64,000 bases of DNA, taken from contig NZ_CP091851.1 in NCBI RefSeq assembly GCF_022059845.1, positions 4,639,501 through 4,703,500 of the forward strand, in the 5' to 3' direction. Position numbers and translations under genes: made by a program. This document shows positions 45,287 to 55,276 of the stretch, piece after piece. This stretch comes from Terrirubrum flagellatum. Lineage in GTDB: Bacteria > Pseudomonadota > Alphaproteobacteria > Rhizobiales > Beijerinckiaceae. A model generated the notes under the pieces. It did no database searches, was not told where the DNA came from, and saw nothing but the letters and a program-made list of their open reading frames with translations. Position 1 is the stretch's first letter, and each line of letters begins with the position of its first letter.

Positions 45287-45343
45287 GCTCGCCGCCTCTC
45301 GCGATCGCGAGCCCCGGACCGGACCCGCAATCTGTGAATCCCT

Positions 45344-45352
45344 GTGGACGAG
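45344..45352 (-). promoter_or_regulatory. DnaA-like box (TCGTCCACA on the minus strand)
   Basis: TGTGGACGA (45344-45352) reads TCGTCCACA on the minus strand, matching the alphaproteobacterial/TTATNCACA type at seven of nine positions. It lies within the putative origin, in opposite orientation to the box at 45402. Confidence 0.5.
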
Positions 45353-45401
45353 TCAGAAGGCTGCGGCAAGGGCGCCCGAGGCCTGTGATCTCCGGGCCGA
45401 T

Positions 45402-45410
45402 TTGTCCACA
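45402..45410 (+). promoter_or_regulatory. DnaA box TTGTCCACA
   Basis: TTGTCCACA at 45402-45410 differs from the consensus TTATNCACA at one position, and is the strongest DnaA-type sequence in the origin gap. Confidence 0.65.
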
Positions 45411-45474
45411 GCCGTTCCGGAGCCGGAGGATTTATCCCGCCCTTGGGAATTGCGGGGACGACGCCGGCGACGGC

Positions 45475-45483
45475 TGTGGTTAA
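45475..45483 (-). promoter_or_regulatory. DnaA-like box overlapping a CtrA half-site
   Basis: TGTGGTTAA (45475-45483) reads TTAACCACA on the minus strand, one mismatch from TTATNCACA. Its last four bases are a TTAA CtrA half-site, so DnaA and CtrA could compete here, as they do at the Caulobacter origin. Confidence 0.55.
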
Positions 45484-45503
45484 CAGAGTCTGAGCAAGGC
45501 TGG

Positions 45504-45518
45504 TTAACAGAGCGTTAA
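45504..45518. promoter_or_regulatory. CtrA box TTAA-N7-TTAA in the origin
   Basis: TTAA (45504-45507) - CAGAGCG - TTAA (45515-45518) is a perfect CtrA-type site, 155-169 bases upstream of the likely hemE start. A second copy of the left half with its flank (GGTTAACAGAG) lies 24 bases earlier. In Caulobacter, CtrA at such sites represses initiation. Confidence 0.7.
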
Positions 45519-45592
45519 TATGCAAATTCGCCTTGCCAGACGGCGCTTCCGGGCGGCATGCGATTTCACGTCTCCGGCTGTGGCCGGTTCTG

Positions 45593-45647
45593 GATTCCGC
45601 CCCTCGACTCCCAATCTAAAGACTCAAAAGGATTCTTTCTTGGATTC
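45593..45647. promoter_or_regulatory. Cluster of five GANTC (CcrM-type) methylation sites
   Basis: GANTC occurs at 45593, 45606, 45621, 45631 and 45643, that is five times in 55 bases. Three more are at 45336, 45350 and 45486. Random expectation is about one per 256 bases. GANTC is methylated by CcrM in Hyphomicrobiales and Caulobacterales, and hemimethylated GANTC marks newly replicated DNA. Confidence 0.7.
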
Positions 45648-45672
45648 TCTTTTTAGGGAAAAGGCGGGCGAG

Positions 45673-46698
45673 GTGGACAAACCCGTTCTCAAGGTCCTGT
45701 CGGGCGGCAGGCCTGAGCGCATGCCAATCTGGATCATGCGCCAGGCGGGGCGCTATCTCCCGGAATATCGGGCGACGCGGGCAAAGGCAGGCTCCTTCCT
45801 CGATCTCTGCTTCACGCCTGAGCTCGCCGTCGAGGTGACGCTGCAGCCGATCCGGCGCTTCGGCTTTGACGCCTCCATCCTCTTCTCGGACATCCTCGTC
45901 GTGCCCCATGCGTTGGGCCAGAAGGTCTGGTTCGTCGAGGGGGAGGGGCCCCGCCTGGAGCCGCTCGAAAGCCTCAACGGGATCGCCAGCGCGATTGATC
46001 TGGAGCGCCTTGCGCCGGTCTTTGAGACGCTCAGGACGCTGCGCCGGGAGCTGCCCGCCCAGACCACGCTCCTTGGCTTCTGTGGCGCTCCCTGGACCGT
46101 GGCGGGCTATATGGCGATCGGGAGAGGCGGAGCGGCGCATGACGGGCTGAGGACGCTTGGCTATGCGCGGCCTGATTTTGTCGATGCGCTTCTGGACCGA
46201 TTGGTCCAGTCCTCGATCGATTATCTCTGCGCGCAGCTCGATGCGGGAGCTGAAGCGGTGCAGGTCTTTGAAAGCTTCGCCGGATCGATCCCGCCCGGCC
46301 AGTTCGAGAGATGGTCGCTGGGTCCGCTGACGCGGATCATGTCAGGGGTTCGGGCGCGACGTCCGGGGGCCAGGATCATCCTGTTTGCGCGTGGGGCTGG
46401 TGCCAATCACATCAGGATCGCGTCCGAAACCGGCTGCGACGCGGTCGGGCTCGATTGGCACGTCGATCCCATGTGGGCCGCAGCGCATGTCCAGCCGCTC
46501 AAGCCAACCCAGGGCAATCTCGATCCGCTGGCGCTGGTCGCGGGAGGGCAGGCACTGGAAAAAGGCGCCGACGCGGTGCTGGAAAAGCTCGGAAGCGGCC
46601 CCCATATCTTCAATCTCGGCCATGGGGTCACGCCTGAGACGCCGATCGCCCATATGGAGCGGCTGATCGAGATCGTCCGCTCCCATCGAATCGGCTAA
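45673..46698 (+). CDS. hemE: Uroporphyrinogen decarboxylase
   Basis: A 341-residue enzyme that makes coproporphyrinogen III in heme synthesis. It has RMPIWIMRQAGRYLPEYRATRAKAGSFLDLCFTPELAVEVTLQPI, FSDILVVPHALGQ and GFCGAPWTVAGYM, all characteristic. The frame opens at 45520, but those residues overlap the origin elements and the family starts near DKPVLKVL, so the GTG at 45673 is preferred; a TTG at 45640 is an alternative. hemJ follows 9 bases downstream. Confidence 0.94.
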   Translation: MDKPVLKVLSGGRPERMPIWIMRQAGRYLPEYRATRAKAGSFLDLCFTPELAVEVTLQPIRRFGFDASILFSDILVVPHALGQKVWFVEGEGPRLEPLESLNGIASAIDLERLAPVFETLRTLRRELPAQTTLLGFCGAPWTVAGYMAIGRGGAAHDGLRTLGYARPDFVDALLDRLVQSSIDYLCAQLDAGAEAVQVFESFAGSIPPGQFERWSLGPLTRIMSGVRARRPGARIILFARGAGANHIRIASETGCDAVGLDWHVDPMWAAAHVQPLKPTQGNLDPLALVAGGQALEKGADAVLEKLGSGPHIFNLGHGVTPETPIAHMERLIEIVRSHRIG

Positions 46699-46707
46699 CA
46701 CGCTCAG

Positions 46708-47139
46708 ATGGTTGATCTTTACCCTTGGCTGAAGGCCGCTCATGTGATCGCCGTGATCTCATGGATGGCCGGCATGCTCTATCTGCCCCGGCTGTTCGTC
46801 TATCACTGTGACGCGCCGACGGGCTCGCCGCAGTCCGAGACCTTCAAGGTGATGGAGCGTCGCCTTCTCAAGGCGATCATCAATCCGGCGATGGCGGCGA
46901 CGTGGATTCTCGGCCTCTGGCTCGCCTGGGACGGGTTCCGATTCCAGGGCGGCTGGCTGCACGCCAAGATCGCTCTCGTTGTTATCCTCTCCGGCCTCCA
47001 CGGCCAGATGGTGAAGTGGGTCCGGGAGTTCGCCGAGGACCGCAATATCAGGCCGGCCCGCTTCTACCGCATCGTCAACGAGGTCCCGACGGTGCTGATG
47101 ATCGGCATCGTCATCCTCGTGATCGTGAAGCCGTTCTAG
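46708..47139 (+). CDS. hemJ: Protoporphyrinogen IX oxidase HemJ
   Basis: A 143-residue membrane protein that oxidises protoporphyrinogen IX in many alphaproteobacteria. Features: WLKAAHVIAVISWMAGMLYLPRLFVYH at the N terminus (conserved His in helix 1), an RRLLKAIINPAMAATWILGLWL helix, WLHAKIALVVILSGLHGQM, and a last helix ending VIVKPF. Four helices are expected. It directly follows hemE, so the two heme genes form an operon. Confidence 0.93.
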   Translation: MVDLYPWLKAAHVIAVISWMAGMLYLPRLFVYHCDAPTGSPQSETFKVMERRLLKAIINPAMAATWILGLWLAWDGFRFQGGWLHAKIALVVILSGLHGQMVKWVREFAEDRNIRPARFYRIVNEVPTVLMIGIVILVIVKPF

Positions 47140-47333
47140 GCAGGGTCAGGCAAGCGGGGCTTGTGCACCGCCGGCTTCTTAACTAGAAGGCTTCCGTCTT
47201 CCCCAGACATTCGATTCCGGCGGTGTGACGATTTTCGTCCGCCGGCGTCGCGACGCAAAGGCTGCGTCACTTTTTCCCCTCCTGATCGCTGCGGCGAGAT
47301 TTGTCGCGGCCCATACTTCCAAGGTTCCTCCCC

Positions 47334-48599
<1,266 letters not shown>

Positions 48600-48635
48600 G
48601 CGCCGAAGCGCTTCGTTCGAAATCAGTCAGACCTT

Positions 48636-48668
48636 ATCGCCGGCCTTGCGCCGGCGATTTTGTTTGTG
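48636..48668 (+). terminator. Intrinsic terminator after rho
   Basis: ATCGCCGGC (48636-48644) and GCCGGCGAT (48650-48658) form a perfect 9-bp stem with a five-base loop, followed by TTTGTTTGTG. This is the clearest intrinsic terminator of the window and separates rho from the convergent M20 gene. Confidence 0.8.
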
Positions 48669-48682
48669 ATGACGCGTGGCCG

Positions 48683-49840
48683 TCAGCGAGAGAGACGCGT
48701 TTCGATAATCCTCGCGAGAAGGCTCGCGCCAATCGGCAGGAGCCGATCGTCCATTGTGAACGCCGGATTGTGCAGCGGCGCCGGCCCGCCATGGCCGACC
48801 CAGCAATAGGCGCCTGGCGTCACGCGGAGCATGTCGGCGAAGTCCTCGCTGTACATGGTTGGATTCGGCGCCGTGCTGACATTCTCGGCGCCGACGATCT
48901 CGCGCGCGGCTTCGGCCGCTGCATTGGATTGCGCGGGATGATTTTCGAGGACGTCAAACACGGAGCGAATTTCGACGGATATCTCGACGCCGAAAGTCGC
49001 GCCGATGCCGGCGGCGATCTCGCGGATGCGCGAAGCGACCAGCGCCGCGGCGTCGCGAGAGAAGGCGCGAACCGTGCCGGCGAGCGTCGCCTCCTCCGGG
49101 ATGACATTGTAGGCCGAGCCCGAATGAACTTGCGTGATCGAAAGGACGGCGGCGTCGAGCGGATTGGCGTTGCGGCTGACGATTGTCTGCAGCGCGCCGA
49201 TGAGAGCGCCGGCGACGACGACAGGATCGCGGCTCGCCTGCGGATTGGCGCCGTGGCTGCCCTTGCCCCTGATCGTGATGTCAAAGAAGTCAGCGCCGGC
49301 CATCACGGGACCGGGAAAGACGGCGATCTGGCCAAGCTTCATTTCGGGCGAATTGTGCAGGGCGTAGATCTCGTCGCAGGGAAAGCGCTCGAACAATTTG
49401 TCGGCGAGCATGGCGCGCGCGCCGCCCAAACCTTCTTCGGCCGGCTGGAAGACGAAGATCGCTGTTCCCGCGAAATTCCTGGTTTCGGCGAGATAGCGCG
49501 CCGCGCCGAGCAACATCGTCGTGTGGCCGTCATGACCGCAGCCATGGAAGACGCCTGGTTTCGTCGATCGATAGGAGAGGTTGGTGGCTTCCTCGATTGG
49601 CAGCGCATCCATGTCGGCGCGCAATCCGATTCGGCGTGATCCATCCTTGCCTCTCAGGATGCCGACGACTCCAGTTCGGCCTACGTTGCGATGAACTTCG
49701 ATTCCCCACGAGGCGAGCCTGTCCGCCACGATCTGCGAGGTGCGCGTCTCCTCGAAGCCGATCTCGGGGTGAGCGTGAAAATCGCGACGGATCGTGGTCA
49801 GTTCGTCGGCGTATGAGTCGATCTGAGGCAAGGCTGGCAT
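48683..49840 (-). CDS. M20 family amidohydrolase (hippurate hydrolase-like)
   Basis: A 385-residue metallo-aminoacylase. The start RRDFHAHPEIGFEETRTS, the metal motif C101-G-H103-D (FHGCGHDGHT), PAEEG (E134-E135 type) and a final HNPAF are the M20D hallmarks. These enzymes cleave N-acyl amino acids or related amides; the natural substrate is not known. It stands 14 bases from the DUF255 gene on the same strand. Confidence 0.9.
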   Translation of the reverse strand: MPALPQIDSYADELTTIRRDFHAHPEIGFEETRTSQIVADRLASWGIEVHRNVGRTGVVGILRGKDGSRRIGLRADMDALPIEEATNLSYRSTKPGVFHGCGHDGHTTMLLGAARYLAETRNFAGTAIFVFQPAEEGLGGARAMLADKLFERFPCDEIYALHNSPEMKLGQIAVFPGPVMAGADFFDITIRGKGSHGANPQASRDPVVVAGALIGALQTIVSRNANPLDAAVLSITQVHSGSAYNVIPEEATLAGTVRAFSRDAAALVASRIREIAAGIGATFGVEISVEIRSVFDVLENHPAQSNAAAEAAREIVGAENVSTAPNPTMYSEDFADMLRVTPGAYCWVGHGGPAPLHNPAFTMDDRLLPIGASLLARIIETRLSR

Positions 49841-49854
49841 AGGTCGTCCTGAGT

Positions 49855-51852
49855 TCAGCGCAGCGCGGCGACGGCCGCAGCGATTTCGGAAGGTTGGGTG
49901 AGAGGCAGCGAGCAGCGTTCGCCCACGCAGACGAAAGCGCGGGCCTGATCACGCGCAGTTGCCATCATGGCGTGCGCGGGGTGATCGTCGGGGACTTTCT
50001 GATCCGGCGCGAGGCGCGCGACGATTCGATTCGGATACGGAACCGCCAGCGCCGCCATCGACAGCGCCGCCGATTCGGGGCCGGCGACAATGATCTGCGC
50101 CGCGGCGAGACGGAGATGGAGCGCGCTCCAGAGCGAAGCATGTGCGAGCGTTTGTCCTTGCATGGGGCGGGACAGGCTCTCGAACAGCCGGTCGGCGCGG
50201 GCCAGCAATTCGTCATCCATCGTCATGATGGCGCAGCGGATCAGCGCCGCGGCATAGACGCCATTCGCATTCGGAACCGCATCGTCGTGGGTGGGCTGAA
50301 TCCGGACGATGAGCTCATCGCCATCCCTCGCATTCATGGCGAGGACGCCTGAGGACGGGTCAGCGTAGTTCGTAGCGAGGAGATCGAGATCCCGGCGCGC
50401 ATCGACGATCAGCTCGGCGCTTCCATTGAGTTCGGCGAGGGAGAGCGCGGCGATCGCCATCGTCGCATGATCGAGAGCAAAAGCCGGCCACACGCCGACA
50501 GCGTTGCGCCAGGAATGCGCCAGCCGATTCTCCTGCGCGATCGATTCGCGGACGAACCGATAGGCTCGCTCGGCCAGCGCGATCCATGCCGGTCGATTCA
50601 GAAGCGTTCCAGCGCGCGCGAGAGCCGCGATCATCATGCCGTTCCAGTCGGCTAGCGCCTTGTCGTCGCGGCCTGGAGGAACGCGTTTGACGCGCTCATT
50701 GTGGAGTTTGGTCCGGAGCGCTGACAGCTTTTGCGCCTCGTCAGGTGTGGGGATCGGCGTGTCCAGTCGGTTCGGGATGTTGTGGCCTTCGAAATTTCCG
50801 TCAACGCTGATGTCGTAGATGCGGCTGAAGAAGGCCGCTTCGTCCGGACCAAGAATCGATTCGAGCTCGGAACGGTCCCAGACATAGTATTTGCCTTCGA
50901 CGCCTTCGGAGTCGGCGTCGAGGCTCGACGCAAAGCCGCCGTCGCCGACAATCATCTCGCGCTCAAGCCAGGCGACAATGCCTTCGGCGGCCTCGCGAAA
51001 AATATCCTCGCCGGTGGCGATGGCCGCGAGGGCATAAAGCTTGAGAAGCTGCGCGTTGTCGTAGAGCATCTTCTCGAAGTGCGGCGTGAGCCAGCGGCCG
51101 TCGACAGAGTAGCGGGCGAAGCCGCCGCCAAGATGGTCGTGGATGCCGCCGAGCGCCATCTGGCGGAGCGTGATCAGAACAGGCTCACGGATTGCGGGGT
51201 CATGATCGCCGGCGCGCCAGAGCATGTTGAGGATTGGCGCGTTGGGGAATTTGGGCGCGCCCTGGATGCCGCCGTGAACAGGATCGAAGACGCCGATCGC
51301 GCGCTTCGCCGCCTCGGCCAGATCGGTGAGGCCGGGCGGCGTCGCCGGGTCTGAGGATCGAGCGGCGAGAGCGCTTTTCAGGGCGGCGGTATTGTGGCGA
51401 ATGCGCTGGGGCTCGCCATGATAGATATCCGAGACTTGTCGGAGCAGATCAGGAAAACCCGGCTTTCCGTAGCGTGCGGTCTTGGGGAAATAGGTCCCGC
51501 CCCAGAAGGGCTCGCGATCCGGCGTCAGAAACATCGTGAGCGGCCAGCCGCCGTGTTCGCCCAAAGCGTGGAGCGCCGACATATAGAGATGGTCGACATC
51601 GGGGCGCTCCTCGCGGTCGACCTTGATGCTGACGAAGAGGGCGTTCATCACGTCCGCGACCGCCTGATCCTCGAAGCTCTCATGGGCCATCACATGGCAC
51701 CAATGACAGGCGGCGTAGCCGATTGAGAGAATCACGGGCCGATTGAGTTTTCTCGCCTCGGCGAACGCGCCATCGCTCCACTCCCACCAATGGACCGGAT
51801 TGTCGCGATGCTGGATGAGATAGGGGCTCGAAGCCGCGGCAAGCCGATTCAT
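49855..51852 (-). CDS. Thioredoxin-domain protein of the DUF255/YyaL family
   Basis: A 665-residue protein with an N-terminal thioredoxin-like domain carrying C49-H-W-C52 (ACHWCHVMAHESFED), then an (alpha/alpha)6 barrel resembling N-acylglucosamine 2-epimerase or cellobiose epimerases. The pattern AASSPYLIQHRDNPVHWWEW is diagnostic (spermatogenesis-associated protein 20 in eukaryotes). The function is unclear. It is divergent from mnmE with an 85-base gap. Confidence 0.9.
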   Translation of the reverse strand: MNRLAAASSPYLIQHRDNPVHWWEWSDGAFAEARKLNRPVILSIGYAACHWCHVMAHESFEDQAVADVMNALFVSIKVDREERPDVDHLYMSALHALGEHGGWPLTMFLTPDREPFWGGTYFPKTARYGKPGFPDLLRQVSDIYHGEPQRIRHNTAALKSALAARSSDPATPPGLTDLAEAAKRAIGVFDPVHGGIQGAPKFPNAPILNMLWRAGDHDPAIREPVLITLRQMALGGIHDHLGGGFARYSVDGRWLTPHFEKMLYDNAQLLKLYALAAIATGEDIFREAAEGIVAWLEREMIVGDGGFASSLDADSEGVEGKYYVWDRSELESILGPDEAAFFSRIYDISVDGNFEGHNIPNRLDTPIPTPDEAQKLSALRTKLHNERVKRVPPGRDDKALADWNGMMIAALARAGTLLNRPAWIALAERAYRFVRESIAQENRLAHSWRNAVGVWPAFALDHATMAIAALSLAELNGSAELIVDARRDLDLLATNYADPSSGVLAMNARDGDELIVRIQPTHDDAVPNANGVYAAALIRCAIMTMDDELLARADRLFESLSRPMQGQTLAHASLWSALHLRLAAAQIIVAGPESAALSMAALAVPYPNRIVARLAPDQKVPDDHPAHAMMATARDQARAFVCVGERCSLPLTQPSEIAAAVAALR

Positions 51853-51937
51853 GGATGGCCCGATTCAGTTGACCCTGTTCCGGAAGGGAGACTAGACCGC
51901 CCGCGACCGGGCCGAAATGCCGGAATGAGAGAGCGGA

Positions 51938-53275
51938 ATGATGGATCGCGGAGCGACGATCGTGGCGCCCGCAAGCGGGCAGGGGCGGGCGGGCGTCGCC
52001 GTGATCCGTATCTCGGGTCCGGCGACGGCGGCGGTTTTGAGGACGGTTGCGGGCGGCATTCCCGAAGCGCGTCGAGCAACGCTGCGCAAGTTTGTCGACC
52101 CCAAGACCGCTGAGGCGATCGATCGGGGTCTCGCTCTCTGGTTCCCCGGGCCGAACAGTTTCACCGGTGAGGATATGGCGGAGCTTCATATCCATGGTGG
52201 GCGAAGCGTGATCGAAGGGTTGCTCGGCGCGCTCGTCAAGGGATGCGGTTGTCGATTGGCCGAGCCAGGCGAGTTCGCCCGGCGCGCCTTCGCGAATGGC
52301 AAGCTCGACCTCGCGGCGGTCGAGGGGCTGTCCGACCTCATCGAGGCTGAGACGGAGGCGCAGCGCCGTCAGGCGCTCAGGCAGCTCGAAGGAGCTCTCG
52401 GGCGAAAGGTCGAGGACTGGGCTGCACGGCTGCTCGAGGTCATGGCGTGGGCCGAGGCGGCGCTGGACTTCTCCGACGAATCCGACGTCCCGGCCCGCTC
52501 CTTAGCCAGCGCAATGGAGTCAGCGGACGCTGTCGCTCGGGAAATGTCAGAAGCGCTTGCCAGCGCCAGTCAGGGTGAGCGACTGCGCGATGGGTTCATG
52601 GTCGCGCTCGCGGGGCCGCCGAATGCGGGCAAGTCCACCCTCCTGAATGCGCTGGCGAAGCGCGATGTCGCGATCGTCTCTCCCATTCCTGGGACCACAC
52701 GGGATGCGATCGAGGTGCGACTGGATCTTGGAGGGCTGCCGATTACACTTGTCGATCTCGCGGGGATTCGTGACTCTTCCGATCCGATCGAAAGCGAAGG
52801 GATTGCGCGCGCGCGGCAGCGAATCCAGCGGGCCGACCTCGTTTTGTGGCTTGAGGAGGCCGAATCTACGGAATCTGGCCGTCAAGACGGGATGGAGACG
52901 GCGGTTCGCGTTCGAACGAAGGTCGACTTAGCCAGCAAAGTCGATTCGGGTGCGGAACCTCATAAACGGATTCTTAACCTTTCCGCGGTGACTGGTGAGG
53001 GCGTTGACGAGCTGCTGAAGCTCATACGGGCGCGGGCCATGGAAGGGCTCGGCGCTGGCGACGTGCTTGTGACGCGTGAGCGGCACCGCATCGCCTTGGG
53101 GGATGCAAGCGCTCATCTCAATCGTGCGATCGCGGCTTTTCAGCGTGGCGTCGGCGAAGAGATGGTGGCCGAGGATCTCCGTCTTGCTGTCCGCTCTCTT
53201 GGGCGCATTTCCGGTCGCGTGGACGTCGAGGATGTGCTGGGCACCATCTTCTCCCGCTTCTGCGTCGGCAAGTGA
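51938..53275 (+). CDS. mnmE: tRNA modification GTPase MnmE
   Basis: A 445-residue GTPase that with MnmG makes 5-carboxymethylaminomethyluridine at tRNA position 34. The N-terminal folate-binding domain begins GATIVAPASGQGRAGVAVIRISG; the G domain has P-loop GPPNAGKS (226-233) and DLAG (273-276), and the chain ends in FCVGK (441-445), the catalytic cysteine motif. It is followed by parS sites and then mnmG. Confidence 0.96.
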   Translation: MMDRGATIVAPASGQGRAGVAVIRISGPATAAVLRTVAGGIPEARRATLRKFVDPKTAEAIDRGLALWFPGPNSFTGEDMAELHIHGGRSVIEGLLGALVKGCGCRLAEPGEFARRAFANGKLDLAAVEGLSDLIEAETEAQRRQALRQLEGALGRKVEDWAARLLEVMAWAEAALDFSDESDVPARSLASAMESADAVAREMSEALASASQGERLRDGFMVALAGPPNAGKSTLLNALAKRDVAIVSPIPGTTRDAIEVRLDLGGLPITLVDLAGIRDSSDPIESEGIARARQRIQRADLVLWLEEAESTESGRQDGMETAVRVRTKVDLASKVDSGAEPHKRILNLSAVTGEGVDELLKLIRARAMEGLGAGDVLVTRERHRIALGDASAHLNRAIAAFQRGVGEEMVAEDLRLAVRSLGRISGRVDVEDVLGTIFSRFCVGK

Positions 53276-53278
53276 AGA

Positions 53279-53294
53279 TATTTCACGTGAAACA
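53279..53294. other. parS: parS site 1 (TATTTCACGTGAAACA)
   Basis: Fifteen of 16 bases match the bacterial parS consensus TGTTTCACGTGAAACA, the only difference being the second base. It lies four bases after the mnmE stop codon and is probably bound by ParB, 2.7 kb from parA. Binding is inferred from the near-perfect match. Confidence 0.9.
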
Positions 53295-53315
53295 TGGCGG
53301 CGTGATTCACGACAA

Positions 53316-53331
53316 TGTTTCACATGAAACA
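53316..53331. other. parS: parS site 2 (TGTTTCACATGAAACA)
   Basis: Fifteen of 16 bases match the parS consensus, the ninth base being A instead of G. It lies 22 bases after site 1, in the mnmE-mnmG gap. Confidence 0.9.
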
Positions 53332-53383
53332 GGCCGCGCGGTTCCAAATTGACCCCGGCGCGACCCGGGATTAGAGCCCTGTC

Positions 53384-55276
53384 ATGGCAAAGAGCGCTGA
53401 TTTGACCTTTGACGTCGTCGTGATCGGCGGCGGGCATGCTGGCTGCGAGGCCGCCGCAGCGGCGGCGCGAATGGGCGCCTCGACAGCGCTTGTGACGCAC
53501 AAGTTCGCCACAATCGGCGAGATGTCCTGCAATCCGGCCATCGGTGGTTTGGGGAAAGGACATCTGGTCCGCGAGATCGATGCGCTGGACGGGCTGATGG
53601 CGAGATGCGCCGATCAGGCTGGCATCCAGTTCAGGGTTCTGAATCGCCGGAAAGGCCCGGCCGTGCGCGGACCGCGAGCGCAGATCGATCGCGTGCTCTA
53701 TCGGCGCGCAATGCAGGCGGCTATCGCGGCGCAGGCGAATCTCAGCGTCATCGAAGGGGAGGCGGCCGAACTCCTCATCGCTGATGAGCGCATTCGCGGC
53801 CTTTCGCTCGCCGATGGTCGGACGGTCTCCACGTCAGCGGTTGTGATCACCACCGGCACCTTCCTTCGCGGGCTCATTCATATTGGCGACGAGAAGATTC
53901 CTGCGGGCCGCGTTGGGGAGCAGCCTTCCGTGGGGCTCGCGCAAAGCCTCACCCGCCTCGGTTTGCCGCTTGGTCGGCTCAAGACCGGGACGCCCGCCCG
54001 CCTCGATGGAGCGACGATCGCCTGGGACCGGGTCGAGAAGCAGGAGGGGGATGAGACGCCAGAACCCTTCTCGAGCCTGACCGCAAAGATCGAAAACCGG
54101 CAGATTGCGTGCGGCATCACCCGCACCAATGCGGCCACCCACGCCATCATCCGGGAAAACATCTCTCGCTCGGCCGTCTATTCCGGTGAGATCGCTGGAC
54201 GTGGCCCCCGCTATTGCCCGTCGATCGAAGACAAGATCGTCCGTTTCGGAGATCGGGATGGCCACCAGATCTTCCTGGAGCCGGAGGGCTATGACGACCC
54301 GACAGTCTATCCCAACGGGATTTCGACGTCGCTGCCGCGCGACATCCAGGCGTCGTTCATCCGCAGTGTCGTCGGGCTTGAGAATGTTCGGATCATCCGC
54401 CCGGGCTATGCTATCGAGTATGACTACATTGATCCGCGAAGTCTCTCTCCGACGCTTGAAACGAAAGCGGTTGAGGGGCTTTTCCTCGCCGGGCAGATCA
54501 ACGGAACCACGGGCTATGAAGAGGCGGGGGCGCAGGGGCTTGTCGCAGGATTGAACGCCGCGAGGCGGGCGGGCGCAAAGAGCGGGATCATCGTCGATCG
54601 CGCCAACGCCTATATCGGCGTGATGATTGATGACCTCGTGACCAAAGGAGTCACGGAGCCCTATCGCATGTTCACGTCGCGGTCTGAGTTTCGGCTGAGC
54701 CTCCGGGTCGACAACGCGGACGAGCGCTTGACCGGCCTCGGGATAGGCTGGGGATGTGTTGCCGCCGAGCGCCGCGTCCAGTTCGATCGCAAGTCAGGGG
54801 AGCTATTAGCCGGCAAGGCGATGCTGGAGCGGTTGTCATTGACGCCGAATCAGGCGGCTCCGCACGGGATTGAGATCAATCGGGACGGCGTGCGGCGATC
54901 GGCTTTTGAGCTGCTTTCGCGACCTGGAATCGATCTCTCGCGGCTTATTGAAGTCTGGCCGGAGCTCGCGGCGATCCCTGATTCGATTCGGCCTCGAATT
55001 GAACACGACGCTATCTACGCCTCTTATGTTGATCGTCAGCGGGCTGATATCGAAGCGTTCAGGGATGATGAGGGCTTGGAATTGCTTGAGAATTTTGATT
55101 TCTCGCGACTTTCCGGCTTGTCGAACGAAGTCAGGCAGAAGCTGGAATTGATTCGGCCCCGAACTGTCGGGCAAGCCGGCCGCATTGAGGGAATCACGCC
55201 TGCCGCCCTATTGCTATTGGCTGCAGCCGCCCGGCGGAACGCGCCACGCCCAGCACAGGCGCAAAGAGGTCAATAG
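53384..55276 (+). CDS. mnmG: tRNA uridine 5-carboxymethylaminomethyl modification enzyme MnmG
   Basis: A 630-residue FAD enzyme (GidA). The dinucleotide motif is [14 protein letters not shown] (11-24), followed by the [26 protein letters not shown] signature. The pattern continues through [33 protein letters not shown] and the PNGISTSLP motif. It is paired functionally with MnmE. The rsmG GTG follows the stop codon without a gap. Confidence 0.96.
   Translation: MAKSADLTFDVVVIGGGHAGCEAAAAAARMGASTALVTHKFATIGEMSCNPAIGGLGKGHLVREIDALDGLMARCADQAGIQFRVLNRRKGPAVRGPRAQIDRVLYRRAMQAAIAAQANLSVIEGEAAELLIADERIRGLSLADGRTVSTSAVVITTGTFLRGLIHIGDEKIPAGRVGEQPSVGLAQSLTRLGLPLGRLKTGTPARLDGATIAWDRVEKQEGDETPEPFSSLTAKIENRQIACGITRTNAATHAIIRENISRSAVYSGEIAGRGPRYCPSIEDKIVRFGDRDGHQIFLEPEGYDDPTVYPNGISTSLPRDIQASFIRSVVGLENVRIIRPGYAIEYDYIDPRSLSPTLETKAVEGLFLAGQINGTTGYEEAGAQGLVAGLNAARRAGAKSGIIVDRANAYIGVMIDDLVTKGVTEPYRMFTSRSEFRLSLRVDNADERLTGLGIGWGCVAAERRVQFDRKSGELLAGKAMLERLSLTPNQAAPHGIEINRDGVRRSAFELLSRPGIDLSRLIEVWPELAAIPDSIRPRIEHDAIYASYVDRQRADIEAFRDDEGLELLENFDFSRLSGLSNEVRQKLELIRPRTVGQAGRIEGITPAALLLLAAAARRNAPRPAQAQRGQ

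Larger units (their letters stand above)
45287..45672. other. oriC: Putative chromosomal replication origin (Cori)
   Basis: This 386-base non-coding stretch lies between ppsR (RP001) and hemE, the place of the origin in Caulobacter and its relatives. It contains a perfect CtrA box, DnaA-like boxes on both strands, eight GANTC sites, a repeated GGTTAACAGAG word (45478-45488 and 45502-45512), and an AT-richer tract near 45615-45660 that could be the unwinding element. Genes on both sides run mostly away from it. Origin function is inferred from this combination; no replication data are visible. Confidence 0.8.

Noticed and set aside
45432-45440. TTATCCCGC in the origin gap as a DnaA box
   Set aside because: The invariant CACA end is missing, so it was not listed as a box.
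45520-45672. N-terminal 51-codon extension of hemE
   Set aside because: It would overlap the AT-rich tract and the GANTC cluster, is not like HemE proteins, and the GTG at 45673 gives the usual length.
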